DNA of 55,644 nucleotides, from assembly GCA_031272075.1 (NCBI GenBank), contig JAISUK010000021.1, positions 1 to 55,644 on the forward strand. The letters run 5' to 3'. A model generated the notes under the pieces. That model was not told the origin of the DNA, searched no databases, and worked only from the letters and a program-made list of their open reading frames with translations. Shown in pieces: positions 1-7,827 of this stretch. Both the position numbers and the translations under genes were made by a program. Within the stretch, counting starts at the first letter, position 1. Each line of letters starts with the position of its first letter. Origin of the DNA: Dysgonamonadaceae bacterium. Lineage in GTDB: Bacteria; Bacteroidota; Bacteroidia; Bacteroidales; Azobacteroidaceae.

Positions 1-57
1 AAAAAATAACCTCAAAATCTTTTGGAAATACCAACCAAACCACCTACCTTCGTAACG

Positions 58-1176
58 ATGAAAAGAACTAAATTCTACGATTTCCAGGCTTTCCTCCTCA
101 TGGTTGTCTGCGACAGCCTTATATTGGAGCTGCTGTTGGGAGTGACGTGTGCAAATGCTCAACAGTTGAATATCGAACAGGCACGGAAGATTTTTGCCCT
201 GCCGGTGGAGTGTATTCGGGTGGAATTTCCGAATAAACCCGGAGAAACGCTGGGCAAACCGGAAGACCTGAAACGACCCGCCGAACTGCGCCCTATCTTC
301 TACGGCTGTTTCGACTGGCATTCGTGTGTGCATGGCTATTGGTCGATCGTGAAACTGATGAAAGAATATCCGGCGCTTGACAGTTGCGGTAAAGTGCGTG
401 CGCTACTGAACGCTGCCATCACCGACGACAACCTGGCTGTCGAGCAGCGTTTCTTTGAAGACTACAACAACCGCAATTTCGAACGGACGTATGGCTGGGC
501 ATGGTTCCTGACTTTGCAAAAAGAACTGTATACCTGGGACGATCCCGACGCCCAACGTTGGTACCACATTCTGAAACCTTTGGAAGACTTGCTTACAGCC
601 AAATACGAAGCCTACCTTCCCAAACTGATGTATCCGCTGCGCGAAGGAATGCACGGCAATTCGGCTTTCAGCCTCTCCCTCGCGATCGATTACGCTCGTG
701 CAATGGACAACTGCCAGTTCGAAAGCGCCATCACGGAACATGCCAAACGCCTTTACTTGAATGACAAAAATGCGCCACTGGCTTATGAACCCAGTGGCAG
801 CGATTTCCTCTCTCCCTGTCTGGAAGAGGCTTTGCTGATGAGTAAGACGCTCGACAAAGACGAATACCGCGGTTGGCTCGAATCTTTCCTTCCCGAACTG
901 TTTGATTCGGCATTCCGATTGGCGCCGGGGATTGTTTCCGACCGCAGCGACGGACACTTGGTGCATCTCGACGGTCTGAATTTCAGCCGCGCCGCCTGCC
1001 TCTACGGCATAGCAGCCAAACTGCCTGTCTGCTCCCACCTGAAGGCCATTGCGGAAGAACACCTGAATTATTCGATTCACAACATCACCGGCGAGGATGA
1101 TTATATGGGGAGTCATTGGTTGGGGACATTCGCGCTTTGGGCGTTAAGTTGCCGTGACCGCTCTCCATCATTTTAA
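58..1176 (+). CDS. DUF2891 family secreted protein
   Basis: A 372-residue protein. The start at 58 is preferred over an in-frame TTG at 22 because it is an ATG followed by Lys-Arg and a long hydrophobic stretch ending CANA-QQ near residue 34, which reads as a signal peptide. The block FYGCFDWHSCVHGYW at about residues 81-95 is the hallmark of DUF2891, a family of roughly 330-350 residues. The biochemical role of the family is not established to my knowledge; its helical repeat pattern recalls alpha/alpha-toroid proteins. It lies just ahead of two lipoprotein glycosidases but is separated from them by a promoter-like element and a 90-bp repeat, so it need not share their transcript. Family assignment is fairly secure, function unknown. 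Confidence 0.8.
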   Translation: MKRTKFYDFQAFLLMVVCDSLILELLLGVTCANAQQLNIEQARKIFALPVECIRVEFPNKPGETLGKPEDLKRPAELRPIFYGCFDWHSCVHGYWSIVKLMKEYPALDSCGKVRALLNAAITDDNLAVEQRFFEDYNNRNFERTYGWAWFLTLQKELYTWDDPDAQRWYHILKPLEDLLTAKYEAYLPKLMYPLREGMHGNSAFSLSLAIDYARAMDNCQFESAITEHAKRLYLNDKNAPLAYEPSGSDFLSPCLEEALLMSKTLDKDEYRGWLESFLPELFDSAFRLAPGIVSDRSDGHLVHLDGLNFSRAACLYGIAAKLPVCSHLKAIAEEHLNYSIHNITGEDDYMGSHWLGTFALWALSCRDRSPSF

Positions 1177-1210
1177 ATGGTAACAGATGATATACGTATG
1201 AAAAAATCGC

Positions 1211-1218
1211 TATATTTG
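1211..1218 (+). promoter_or_regulatory. Bacteroides-type -7 element (TATATTTG)
   Basis: TATATTTG matches the Bacteroidota -7 consensus TAnnTTTG and lies 18 bases before the first ATG of repeat copy 1. No clear -33 TTG is visible. If used, transcription would start near 1224 and the whole 90-bp repeat would lie in the 5' leader of the GH-A lipoprotein gene. Confidence 0.45.
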
Positions 1219-1236
1219 TAGAAAAATATCACAGCC

Positions 1237-1332
1237 ATGAAACGAGCATGATTTTCAAACATCCAAGTTGAAGATAATAATGACATGCGAGTTCCATACG
1301 ACCTCTTAAAAACAAATTATTGACGTATGAAA
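1237..1332 (+). repeat. 90-bp start-codon repeat, full copy 1
   Basis: The unit begins at ATGAAA (1237) and ends at the next ATGAAA (1327-1332), 90 bases apart. It holds the mini-ORF ATGAAACGAGCATGA (MKRA-stop) and the conserved core GAGTTCCATACGA, then TTATTGACGT before the second ATG. In this copy the inner leader frame is short (1280-1309, MTCEFHTTS) because one codon has become TAA. Here the second ATG is not the start of the lipoprotein itself: it opens a 12-codon ORF that ends in overlap with the lipoprotein start. Confidence 0.9.
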
Positions 1333-1365
1333 AATACTACCATATTTAAAATAAATAACAGATGA
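1327..1365 (+). promoter_or_regulatory. 12-codon leader ORF overlapping the GH-A lipoprotein start
   Basis: The start codon supplied by repeat copy 1 reads MKNTTIFKINNR and stops at TGA 1363-1365, overlapping the ATG of the next gene (1362-1364) as ATGA. This arrangement would allow translational coupling. It is seen directly in the sequence; translation is inferred. Confidence 0.4.
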
Positions 1366-2450
1366 AACAAATTTTTTATGTAATGATTGCAGCGTTGATG
1401 ACGACTGCATGTGTTAAACAACAACAGAAGCAAGAGCAGCAACAACCGCCTTCGCGCGAGGTTGTCTGGACAGCCGAACAAGCCAACGAATGGTATCAAC
1501 AATGGGGATGGCTTCGTGGATGCGATTTCATCCCGAGTACAGCTATCAATCAGTTGGAAATGTGGCAAGCCGAATCGTTCGATTCCACCACCATCGACCG
1601 TGAGTTGGGGTGGGCGGAAGCCATCGGACTGAACTGTATGCGGGTCTATTTGCATCACCTCGCCTGGGAAATTGACGAATCCGGGTTCAAAGACCGGATG
1701 GATGCCTACCTGTCGATTGCCGATAAACATGGCGTCGCCACCATCTTCGTCTTCTTCGATGATTGTTGGAACAATGAATATGCGCCAGGCAAACAGCCGG
1801 ATCCCAAACCCGGCGTCCACAATTCGGGATGGGTGCGCGATCCGGGCGACCTGCTCTTCACCGACAGCGCGCTTGAAGGGAAATTGGAAGCCTACGTCAA
1901 AGATGTGCTGAATTCTTTCAGGGATGACAAGCGCATCGTGTTGTGGGATTTGTATAACGAACCCGGCAACAACGATTACGGCAATAAAAGCCTGCCACTG
2001 GTGGAAAAAGTCTTTGCCTGGGGGCGGTCGGCAAATCCTTCACAGCCACTCTCCGTAGGACTGTGGAACAAAGACCTGGTGGATTTGAATGCCGTTCAGC
2101 TTGCCAATTCCGACGTCATCACGTATCATAACTATTCGACGCTTCAAGATCACAAAGAAGCAATCGATACCCTGAAAAAATACGGACGCCCGCTGATTTG
2201 CACCGAATACATGGCACGCCGCAACAACAGTACCTTCAGCGAAATCATGCCGCTGCTGAAAGCCAACAATGTCGGCGCCATCAACTGGGGGCTTGTTTCC
2301 GGTAAAACCAACACAATATTCGCTTGGGATACGCCGCTGCCCGATGTCGAAGAACCGCCGTTGTGGTTTCACGACATTTTCCGCCGCGACGGTTCTCCTT
2401 TCTCACAGGAAGAAGTGGAGGTAATCAAATCTTTGACAGGTAAAAATTAA
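1362..2450 (+). CDS. Clan GH-A (GH5-like) glycoside hydrolase lipoprotein
   Basis: A 362-residue lipoprotein with a signal peptide ending in MTTAC (lipid-modified Cys17), expected at the outer membrane or cell surface. The TIM-barrel hallmarks of clan GH-A are visible: acid/base Glu200 in LYNEP and probable nucleophile Glu282 in CTEYMAR. The opening block around residues 59-82 (PSTAINQLEMWQAESFD) is shared with the paralogue at 38204. Such proteins are often labelled cellulase-like or 1,4-beta-xylanase, but the substrate cannot be read from sequence. The GH43 gene follows after 15 bases, so the two are probably cotranscribed. Its start overlaps the stop of a 12-codon ORF launched by repeat copy 1. 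Confidence 0.8.
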   Translation: MKQIFYVMIAALMTTACVKQQQKQEQQQPPSREVVWTAEQANEWYQQWGWLRGCDFIPSTAINQLEMWQAESFDSTTIDRELGWAEAIGLNCMRVYLHHLAWEIDESGFKDRMDAYLSIADKHGVATIFVFFDDCWNNEYAPGKQPDPKPGVHNSGWVRDPGDLLFTDSALEGKLEAYVKDVLNSFRDDKRIVLWDLYNEPGNNDYGNKSLPLVEKVFAWGRSANPSQPLSVGLWNKDLVDLNAVQLANSDVITYHNYSTLQDHKEAIDTLKKYGRPLICTEYMARRNNSTFSEIMPLLKANNVGAINWGLVSGKTNTIFAWDTPLPDVEEPPLWFHDIFRRDGSPFSQEEVEVIKSLTGKN

Positions 2451-2465
2451 TTGATAGTGAAGAAT

Positions 2466-3650
2466 ATGTTACGTATCATCCTTCCTTTGATACTTTGTTT
2501 TTCCTGTGGCGGAAACAAGGAAGATCACCATCAAACGGCCGTAGAAACGCTGGACGCAACAGCCATTACAGCCACAGAAGCTTCCTGCAAAGGAAAATTT
2601 ATCGACAGATCCGGCTCGGTGTCGAAATACGGCATTGAGCTGATTGATGGGGTTGACACCGTCGAATATGCACGTACAAATCAACCCTCCGGTGAAGAGT
2701 TTACCGTAATAATAACAGACCTGAAGTCGGAACACGACTACCGGTTTCGCGCTTTTGCCGACGATGGGACAAGGCATTACGGCGAAATAAAGTCCTTCAC
2801 CACCCGCAAACCCGAAATAATTGTGACGGACATTGCGATCGCCGACCCATTCATCTTGTACTACAACGGGACGTATTATGCTTACGGCACTGCTTCCGAC
2901 GACGGAATACCGGTATATACTTCCACCAACCTGGTGCGCTGGTCGAAACACCCGACATTTGCGCTGTCGAAAAACGATTCGTATGGCGATCGATGGTTCT
3001 GGGCGCCGGAAGTGTATTACAATCCGTGGAATAAAACGTTTTATATGTACTATTCCGCCGAAGAACATATCTGCGTGGCGACTTCCCAATCGCCGCTCGG
3101 TCCGTTCAAACAGGCTGTCCAACAACCGATGAGGACGGAAAAATCCATCGATTCATCGTTCTTTTTGGACGACGATGGCAAAGCATACCTGTTTTTTGTG
3201 CGCTTCACCAACGGAAACGTGATCTGGTGCGCCGAATTGGAAGACGACCGAATGACGCTGAAGGAGGGCACCCTGAAAATGTGCATCGAAGCCTCGACCG
3301 GCTGGGAAGTCGTCCGCGACAAAGTGGCGGAAGGCCCTTCGGTCTTCAAACACAATGGGGTGTATTACCTGATATATTCGGCAAATCATTACGAAAGTCC
3401 TGATTATGCCGTGGGATATGCTACTGCCGATTCTCCGACAGGCCCCTGGAAAAAAGCAAGCGAGAACCCGATTCTGCGCAGGCCGGGCACTCTGGTCGGA
3501 AGCGGACACGGCGCCATGTTCATTGATGCCGACAATGACATGCGTTATGTGTTTCACGCTCATAACACCACCACCTCCATCCATCCCCGAAAAATGTATA
3601 TCACTTACATGTATCTGGATGAATCCGGAAAGGTGAGTATGAATCAATAA
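2466..3650 (+). CDS. GH43-like glycoside hydrolase lipoprotein
   Basis: A 394-residue lipoprotein; the ATG at 2466 is chosen over upstream TTG/GTG codons because it places a short hydrophobic signal directly before the lipobox ending at Cys14 (LCFSC). Residues about 25-115 look like a fibronectin-III-type domain ending FTTRKP. The rest is a five-bladed propeller of GH43 type with the three expected acids: Asp127 in IADPFILYYNG (base), Asp229 in SIDSSFF (pKa modulator) and Glu289 in EGPSVFKHNG (acid). GH43 enzymes cleave arabinose, xylose or galactose linkages; the exact target is not readable. It probably works with the preceding GH-A enzyme on one glycan. Confidence 0.85.
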   Translation: MLRIILPLILCFSCGGNKEDHHQTAVETLDATAITATEASCKGKFIDRSGSVSKYGIELIDGVDTVEYARTNQPSGEEFTVIITDLKSEHDYRFRAFADDGTRHYGEIKSFTTRKPEIIVTDIAIADPFILYYNGTYYAYGTASDDGIPVYTSTNLVRWSKHPTFALSKNDSYGDRWFWAPEVYYNPWNKTFYMYYSAEEHICVATSQSPLGPFKQAVQQPMRTEKSIDSSFFLDDDGKAYLFFVRFTNGNVIWCAELEDDRMTLKEGTLKMCIEASTGWEVVRDKVAEGPSVFKHNGVYYLIYSANHYESPDYAVGYATADSPTGPWKKASENPILRRPGTLVGSGHGAMFIDADNDMRYVFHAHNTTTSIHPRKMYITYMYLDESGKVSMNQ

Positions 3651-3675
3651 ATCAAACGTTTTATACTCGATTTTG

Positions 3676-3707
3676 CGCGCAATCTGTCCGGTTGCGCGTT
3701 TTTTTTA
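3676..3707 (+). terminator. Rho-independent terminator
   Basis: CGCGCAA (3676-3682) pairs with TTGCGCG (3692-3698) around a nine-base loop and is followed by a run of T. It lies 26 bases after the GH43 gene and ends the GH-A/GH43 unit. Confidence 0.85.
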
Positions 3708-3832
3708 TTCAATATCCCATTACAAGCTGATTCCGAGCTATTTTTCCCGACATCTAATTTTTACTGCAATCTAAATAAAGTCGAACTTAAATAATTTGAC
3801 AAAAAATTGATTTACCTTAAAATTTTAAGTGT

Positions 3833-3841
3833 TATATTTGC
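3833..3841 (+). promoter_or_regulatory. Bacteroides-type -7 element
   Basis: TATATTTGC matches TAnnTTTG in an AT-rich gap after a terminator, 50 bases ahead of the small ORF at 3892. A possible -33 TTG is at 3807-3809. Confidence 0.55.
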
Positions 3842-3891
3842 GGCTCTCTATTGAATCTAATATAGCACATATAGAATAATAACAATATATT

Positions 3892-4101
3892 ATGGAAATC
3901 AAAAATAAAGGTAAAATTATTAAAAGAATCTCCTGGACCGAAACGCTTCGGGCAATGGAACCGGATCACATCATTGAAGTAGACCTGATAGATCGCATCA
4001 ATATTGTGAGACATATTACCCGTATCAGTAAGGAAGAGAATAAAAAATTCTCTACCAGGAAAATCAGTGACAAACGGATGGAAATAAAACGCATTTTTTA
4101 A
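3892..4101 (+). CDS. Small hypothetical protein, 69 residues
   Basis: A lysine- and arginine-rich, soluble 69-residue protein with no signal peptide or membrane segment. I do not recognise the family. It has its own -7 element upstream and starts a clear reading frame after a terminator, which favours a real gene. It lies 60 bases before the Nudix gene; the gap contains GGATCA ... TGATCC, a weak hairpin, so the two could be cotranscribed. The basic composition would suit nucleic-acid binding, but this is a guess. Confidence 0.55.
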   Translation: MEIKNKGKIIKRISWTETLRAMEPDHIIEVDLIDRINIVRHITRISKEENKKFSTRKISDKRMEIKRIF

Positions 4102-4161
4102 CAGGATCACAAATAAATCGGGCGATGATCCGTTCTATATAAAGTAACTAACAAATACATT

Positions 4162-4686
4162 ATGTCGGATCATCCTTTACATCTTTTTCGTTATTGTCCG
4201 AAGTGCGGCTCCGGGCAGTTTGAGATCCATGATTTTAAATCCAAACGATGTCGCTCATGTGACTTTGTCTATTATTTTAATCCGAGCGCTTCGACGGCTG
4301 CGTTCATTACCGACGACAACGGACGGTTGCTGGTAGCCCGTCGCGCCAAAGACCCGTCGGCAGGTACCTACGATCTGCCCGGAGGTTTCGTAGACATGTC
4401 CGAAACGGCAGAAGAGGCTATGCGACGCGAAATCTTGGAAGAAACCGGCCTTGCAATCCGCAACTTGCGTTATAGTTTCTCCTTGCCGAACATCTATGTC
4501 TATTCGGGTTTTGAAGTGCATACGCTGGATTTGTTTTTCGAAGCATCAATCCGGTCACCGGTCGCACTTACCCCTGCCGACGATGTATCCGAATTGTGCT
4601 TCCTGGAAAAATCCGAAATCCATCCTGCCGATTTCGGATTGACTTCTATACGCAAAGCGATTACCGTTTGGCTGAATCGGCTTTGA
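4162..4686 (+). CDS. Nudix hydrolase with N-terminal zinc ribbon
   Basis: A 174-residue cytoplasmic enzyme. Cys12, Cys15, Cys30 and Cys33 form a zinc ribbon like that of NADH pyrophosphatase NudC. The Nudix box GX5EX7REUXEEXGU is complete from Gly75 to Leu97, with metal-binding Glu in REILEETG. Nudix enzymes hydrolyse nucleoside diphosphates linked to another group; the zinc ribbon hints at NAD(H) or a nucleotide sugar but does not prove it. No promoter of its own is evident. Confidence 0.88.
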   Translation: MSDHPLHLFRYCPKCGSGQFEIHDFKSKRCRSCDFVYYFNPSASTAAFITDDNGRLLVARRAKDPSAGTYDLPGGFVDMSETAEEAMRREILEETGLAIRNLRYSFSLPNIYVYSGFEVHTLDLFFEASIRSPVALTPADDVSELCFLEKSEIHPADFGLTSIRKAITVWLNRL

Positions 4687-4707
4687 ACATTAAAAATGCC
4701 TTGATTG

Positions 4708-4739
4708 TTGCATAAAATCACAAAAAACGTCTATCTTTG
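4708..4739 (+). promoter_or_regulatory. Bacteroides-type promoter of the TPR gene
   Basis: TTG at 4708-4710, a 21-base spacer and TATCTTTG at 4732-4739 match the -33/-7 pattern. The TPR start codon lies about 50 bases downstream. Confidence 0.6.
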
Positions 4740-4790
4740 TGCACACTCAAAATGAATATTCCAGATGACAATAATAAAAACAAATGACAG

Positions 4791-7787
4791 ATGAAAAAGG
4801 CCATTTTCTTTATATGCTTGATTTTATCGGCAATGCAGTTGTCCTTCGCCCAACGTTCCGAACGGTTTATTTCGTTCGAGCGGCTCTTTTACGAAGGAAA
4901 AACAATGTACGCCGACCGCAATTATGCCGGGTGTATCGACAAGCTGAATCAATACCTCTGTTTGCCGACGGCAGACCCTGACTTGGCGCAGGAAGCGGAA
5001 TTTCTGCTTGCAGCTTCGGCTTTCAAGCTGGGAAGGGCCGACGCGCTGCAACTGCTGGAGGCGTATTTTAATCGGTATCCGGAAACGAGTTATTGCGACG
5101 AGACCTGTTTTCTGATCGGCTCCGGCTATTTCGATGCAAAAGACTACCACACGGCGCTGCGCTGGCTCCAAGAAGTGGAAATCGACAATTTTTCATTGAA
5201 AGATCAGGAAGATTGCGTGTACCGGATGGCATATTCTTCCCTGCAGGTTGACCAAAAGAGCGAAGCCAGGCGCTTGTTCGGCTTGCTTCGCGACAACAGT
5301 CAAACCTATCGCGACGAAGCAACCTTCTATTCCGCCTACCTCGATTACCTGGATCTGAATTACAATGATGCGATGTTGCTGTTCAATCAGGTGAAAAACA
5401 ATCCGTCGTTCAATGCGGAGGTGTCGTATTACCTCACTCAGATCCATTTCATCCAAGGGCGCAATGCGCAAGCGATCAAAGAAGGAACCGAGCTGCTGAA
5501 CGCCGGTCGCAAGCACAAAAACAATGCCGAAATCAGCAGGGTGGTGGGATCCGCATATTACCGCGAATCGGATTTTTCCAATGCAGCGAAATACCTCGCC
5601 CAAAGCGAACAATTGGGATTCAAATTGTCGCAGGAAGATGCTTATTCTTTGGGAATGGCCTATTATAACCTGGGCGACTACCGGCAGGCGGCCGACTGTT
5701 TTGTGCAAAGCAATCCCGGCAACGATGCCTTGGGACAAAATACCTACTTGTTTTTAGGACAGTCGTCCCTGAAACTCAACGACGAGAAAAAAGCACAGAT
5801 GGCATTTGAATCGGCATCGCGGATGAATTTTGACACCCAAGCCAAAGAGACGGCGCTCTATAACTATGCCATGCTGCTCCATAAGAATGCGATCAGCGCT
5901 TTCGGAGAATCGGTGACGGTGATGGAAGACTTCTTGAATACCTATCCGCAATCGATTTATGCCGATAAAGTGAACGACTGCCTGGTGGACGTTTACCTGA
6001 CAACGAAAAATTACGATGTGGCGCTTCAGTCGATAGAGAAGATCAAAACTCCCGGCAGAAAAATCCTGGAAGCCAAACAGAAGATCTATTTTTATCTGGG
6101 TACACTCAGTTATATGAATGCGAATTTCGATGCGGCAGTCGACAATTTCTCTAAATCAATCGCGATGGGATCGTATGCGGCTGACGAGAGCGGCGCTTCC
6201 GTCTATTGGCGCGGCGAAACTTATTACCGACAGGAGAAATACGACTTGGCGATTCGCGATTTCCGACAGTATCTGCAATCCGCTTCAAAGACGGATCTGG
6301 CCTTGATGTCGCACTACAGCCTCGGCTATTGCTATTTCAAGAAAAACCAGTACGCTTCCGCGCAACTGGAATTTTCCAGCTATATCAGTCAGGAAAAAGA
6401 CAAAACCGTCGCCAGCCTGGCGGATGCCTACGCACGGCTCGGCGATTGCTATTTCGACGGTCGGCAGTTTGCGGAAGCGGAGAAAGCCTATTCGCAATCC
6501 ATTTCTTTGCAACCCGCTTCGGCGGATTATGCCGTATTTCAGAAAGGATTTGTCATGGGATTGCAGAAAAATTATGCCGGAAAAATCACCCAAATGGATC
6601 TGCTGGTTCGTTCGTATCCCGATTCCAGGTACGTTACCGACGCAATGTATGAAAAAGGACGCTCGTATGTGATGCTGGAAAAAAACGACGAAGCCATCAA
6701 AGTGTTTGAATCATTGTCTTCGCTATACCCGCAAAGTCCGTTGGCCAGAAAAGCAGGCGTGCAAATGGGATTGTTGTATTTCAATCAGAACGATTTGCAA
6801 CATTCGGTGGAGTCATACAAAAAGGTGATCGAACTTTACCCCGGCAGCGAAGAAGCGCGCGTCGCCGCTCAAGACCTGAAATCCGTCTATGTGGAATTGA
6901 ATGACATCCAAAGTTATGCGAATTATATCAAAGACAAGGGCGGAGTAGAGAAGTTTGAAGTCTCCGAACAAGATTCGTTGACCTACCTGATCGCAGAACG
7001 TTCTTTCCTCAAATCCGATGAAAATCAGGCACAAACGGCTTTGTTGAATTATCTCCGCCAGTTTCCCGATGGCGCCTTTTCGCTGAATGCGCAAAATCTG
7101 CTCGGCGCTATCTACCTGAAACAGCAAGAATATGCGAAAGCGAAAGCCGCCTTCATGACCATCATCGATGCCGGGAATACCGAGTTCTTGGAAAATGCAT
7201 TGTTGCAAACGGCTGAAATACAATATGCGGAGCATGATTATGCAAATGCCCTGATGAATTACCGCAACCTCGAACAGCATGCGACTACCAAAGAGCATCG
7301 GATTACCGCCTTGACGGGGATGATCCGTTCGGCTTTTCAGACGAACGACTATATGGAAGTGATCAATGTGGCCGACGCTTTGCAGAAAGAATCGAACCTG
7401 AGTCCGGAAGTGACCACGGAGTACCTATATTACAGGGCAAAAGCTTACATGGCTGTACGTGAAATTCCGAAAGCAATGATCGACCTGAAAGCATTGTCCT
7501 TGGATACACGGACGGTTTACGGTGCAGAAGCCAAATACCTGCTGGCTCAATGCCTCTTCGATAACAAAGAAACGGCGAAAGCCGAAAGCGAAGTGCTGGA
7601 TTATATCCAGAAAGGAACGCCTCATTCCTATTGGCTTGCCCGCGGTTTTATCTTGCTATCCGACATCTACCTTGCTCAAAACGATTCGTTCAAGGCGAAG
7701 CAGTACCTCGAAAGCCTGCAACACAACTATACGAACAAGGACGATGATATTCAACGTATGATCGAAGAACGAATGAAACGGTTTTAG
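4791..7787 (+). CDS. Large tetratricopeptide-repeat envelope protein
   Basis: A 998-residue protein with a Sec signal peptide (MKKAIFFICLILSAMQLSFA-Q) followed almost wholly by TPR helices, for example the blocks GMAYYNLGDYRQAADCF and LGDCYFDGRQFAEAEKAY. TPR arrays bind other proteins, so this is probably a periplasmic or outer-membrane-anchored scaffold. A TonB-receptor-like barrel starts 40 bases downstream and is probably in the same operon, then topA. The pair looks like a conserved Bacteroidales arrangement, but its cargo or role is not known to me. No frameshift or truncation is visible. Confidence 0.8.
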   Translation: MKKAIFFICLILSAMQLSFAQRSERFISFERLFYEGKTMYADRNYAGCIDKLNQYLCLPTADPDLAQEAEFLLAASAFKLGRADALQLLEAYFNRYPETSYCDETCFLIGSGYFDAKDYHTALRWLQEVEIDNFSLKDQEDCVYRMAYSSLQVDQKSEARRLFGLLRDNSQTYRDEATFYSAYLDYLDLNYNDAMLLFNQVKNNPSFNAEVSYYLTQIHFIQGRNAQAIKEGTELLNAGRKHKNNAEISRVVGSAYYRESDFSNAAKYLAQSEQLGFKLSQEDAYSLGMAYYNLGDYRQAADCFVQSNPGNDALGQNTYLFLGQSSLKLNDEKKAQMAFESASRMNFDTQAKETALYNYAMLLHKNAISAFGESVTVMEDFLNTYPQSIYADKVNDCLVDVYLTTKNYDVALQSIEKIKTPGRKILEAKQKIYFYLGTLSYMNANFDAAVDNFSKSIAMGSYAADESGASVYWRGETYYRQEKYDLAIRDFRQYLQSASKTDLALMSHYSLGYCYFKKNQYASAQLEFSSYISQEKDKTVASLADAYARLGDCYFDGRQFAEAEKAYSQSISLQPASADYAVFQKGFVMGLQKNYAGKITQMDLLVRSYPDSRYVTDAMYEKGRSYVMLEKNDEAIKVFESLSSLYPQSPLARKAGVQMGLLYFNQNDLQHSVESYKKVIELYPGSEEARVAAQDLKSVYVELNDIQSYANYIKDKGGVEKFEVSEQDSLTYLIAERSFLKSDENQAQTALLNYLRQFPDGAFSLNAQNLLGAIYLKQQEYAKAKAAFMTIIDAGNTEFLENALLQTAEIQYAEHDYANALMNYRNLEQHATTKEHRITALTGMIRSAFQTNDYMEVINVADALQKESNLSPEVTTEYLYYRAKAYMAVREIPKAMIDLKALSLDTRTVYGAEAKYLLAQCLFDNKETAKAESEVLDYIQKGTPHSYWLARGFILLSDIYLAQNDSFKAKQYLESLQHNYTNKDDDIQRMIEERMKRF

Positions 7788-7827
7788 AATATGCCAATAG
7801 CTTTAATAACGAATAAACGCAGTTAAA

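Noticed and set aside
403-1116. Minus-strand open frame of 237 codons inside the DUF2891 gene
   Set aside because: Shadow frame of a well supported gene on the other strand; no recognisable protein family and no start context.
1198-1221. ATGAAAAAATCGCTATATTTG as another repeat-driven leader ORF
   Set aside because: Only CGTATGAAA resembles the repeat end; the preceding bases do not match, so it is not counted as a copy.
1237-1332. 90-bp repeat as a transposon end or classic MITE
   Set aside because: No terminal inverted repeats are visible; the ends are direct ATGAAA repeats tied to start codons. A mobile origin is still open but not the MITE type.
4776-4796. AACAAATGACAG before the TPR gene as a repeat tail
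   Set aside because: Shares AACAAATGA with the tail but lacks TTGACGT; typical A-rich upstream sequence can explain it.
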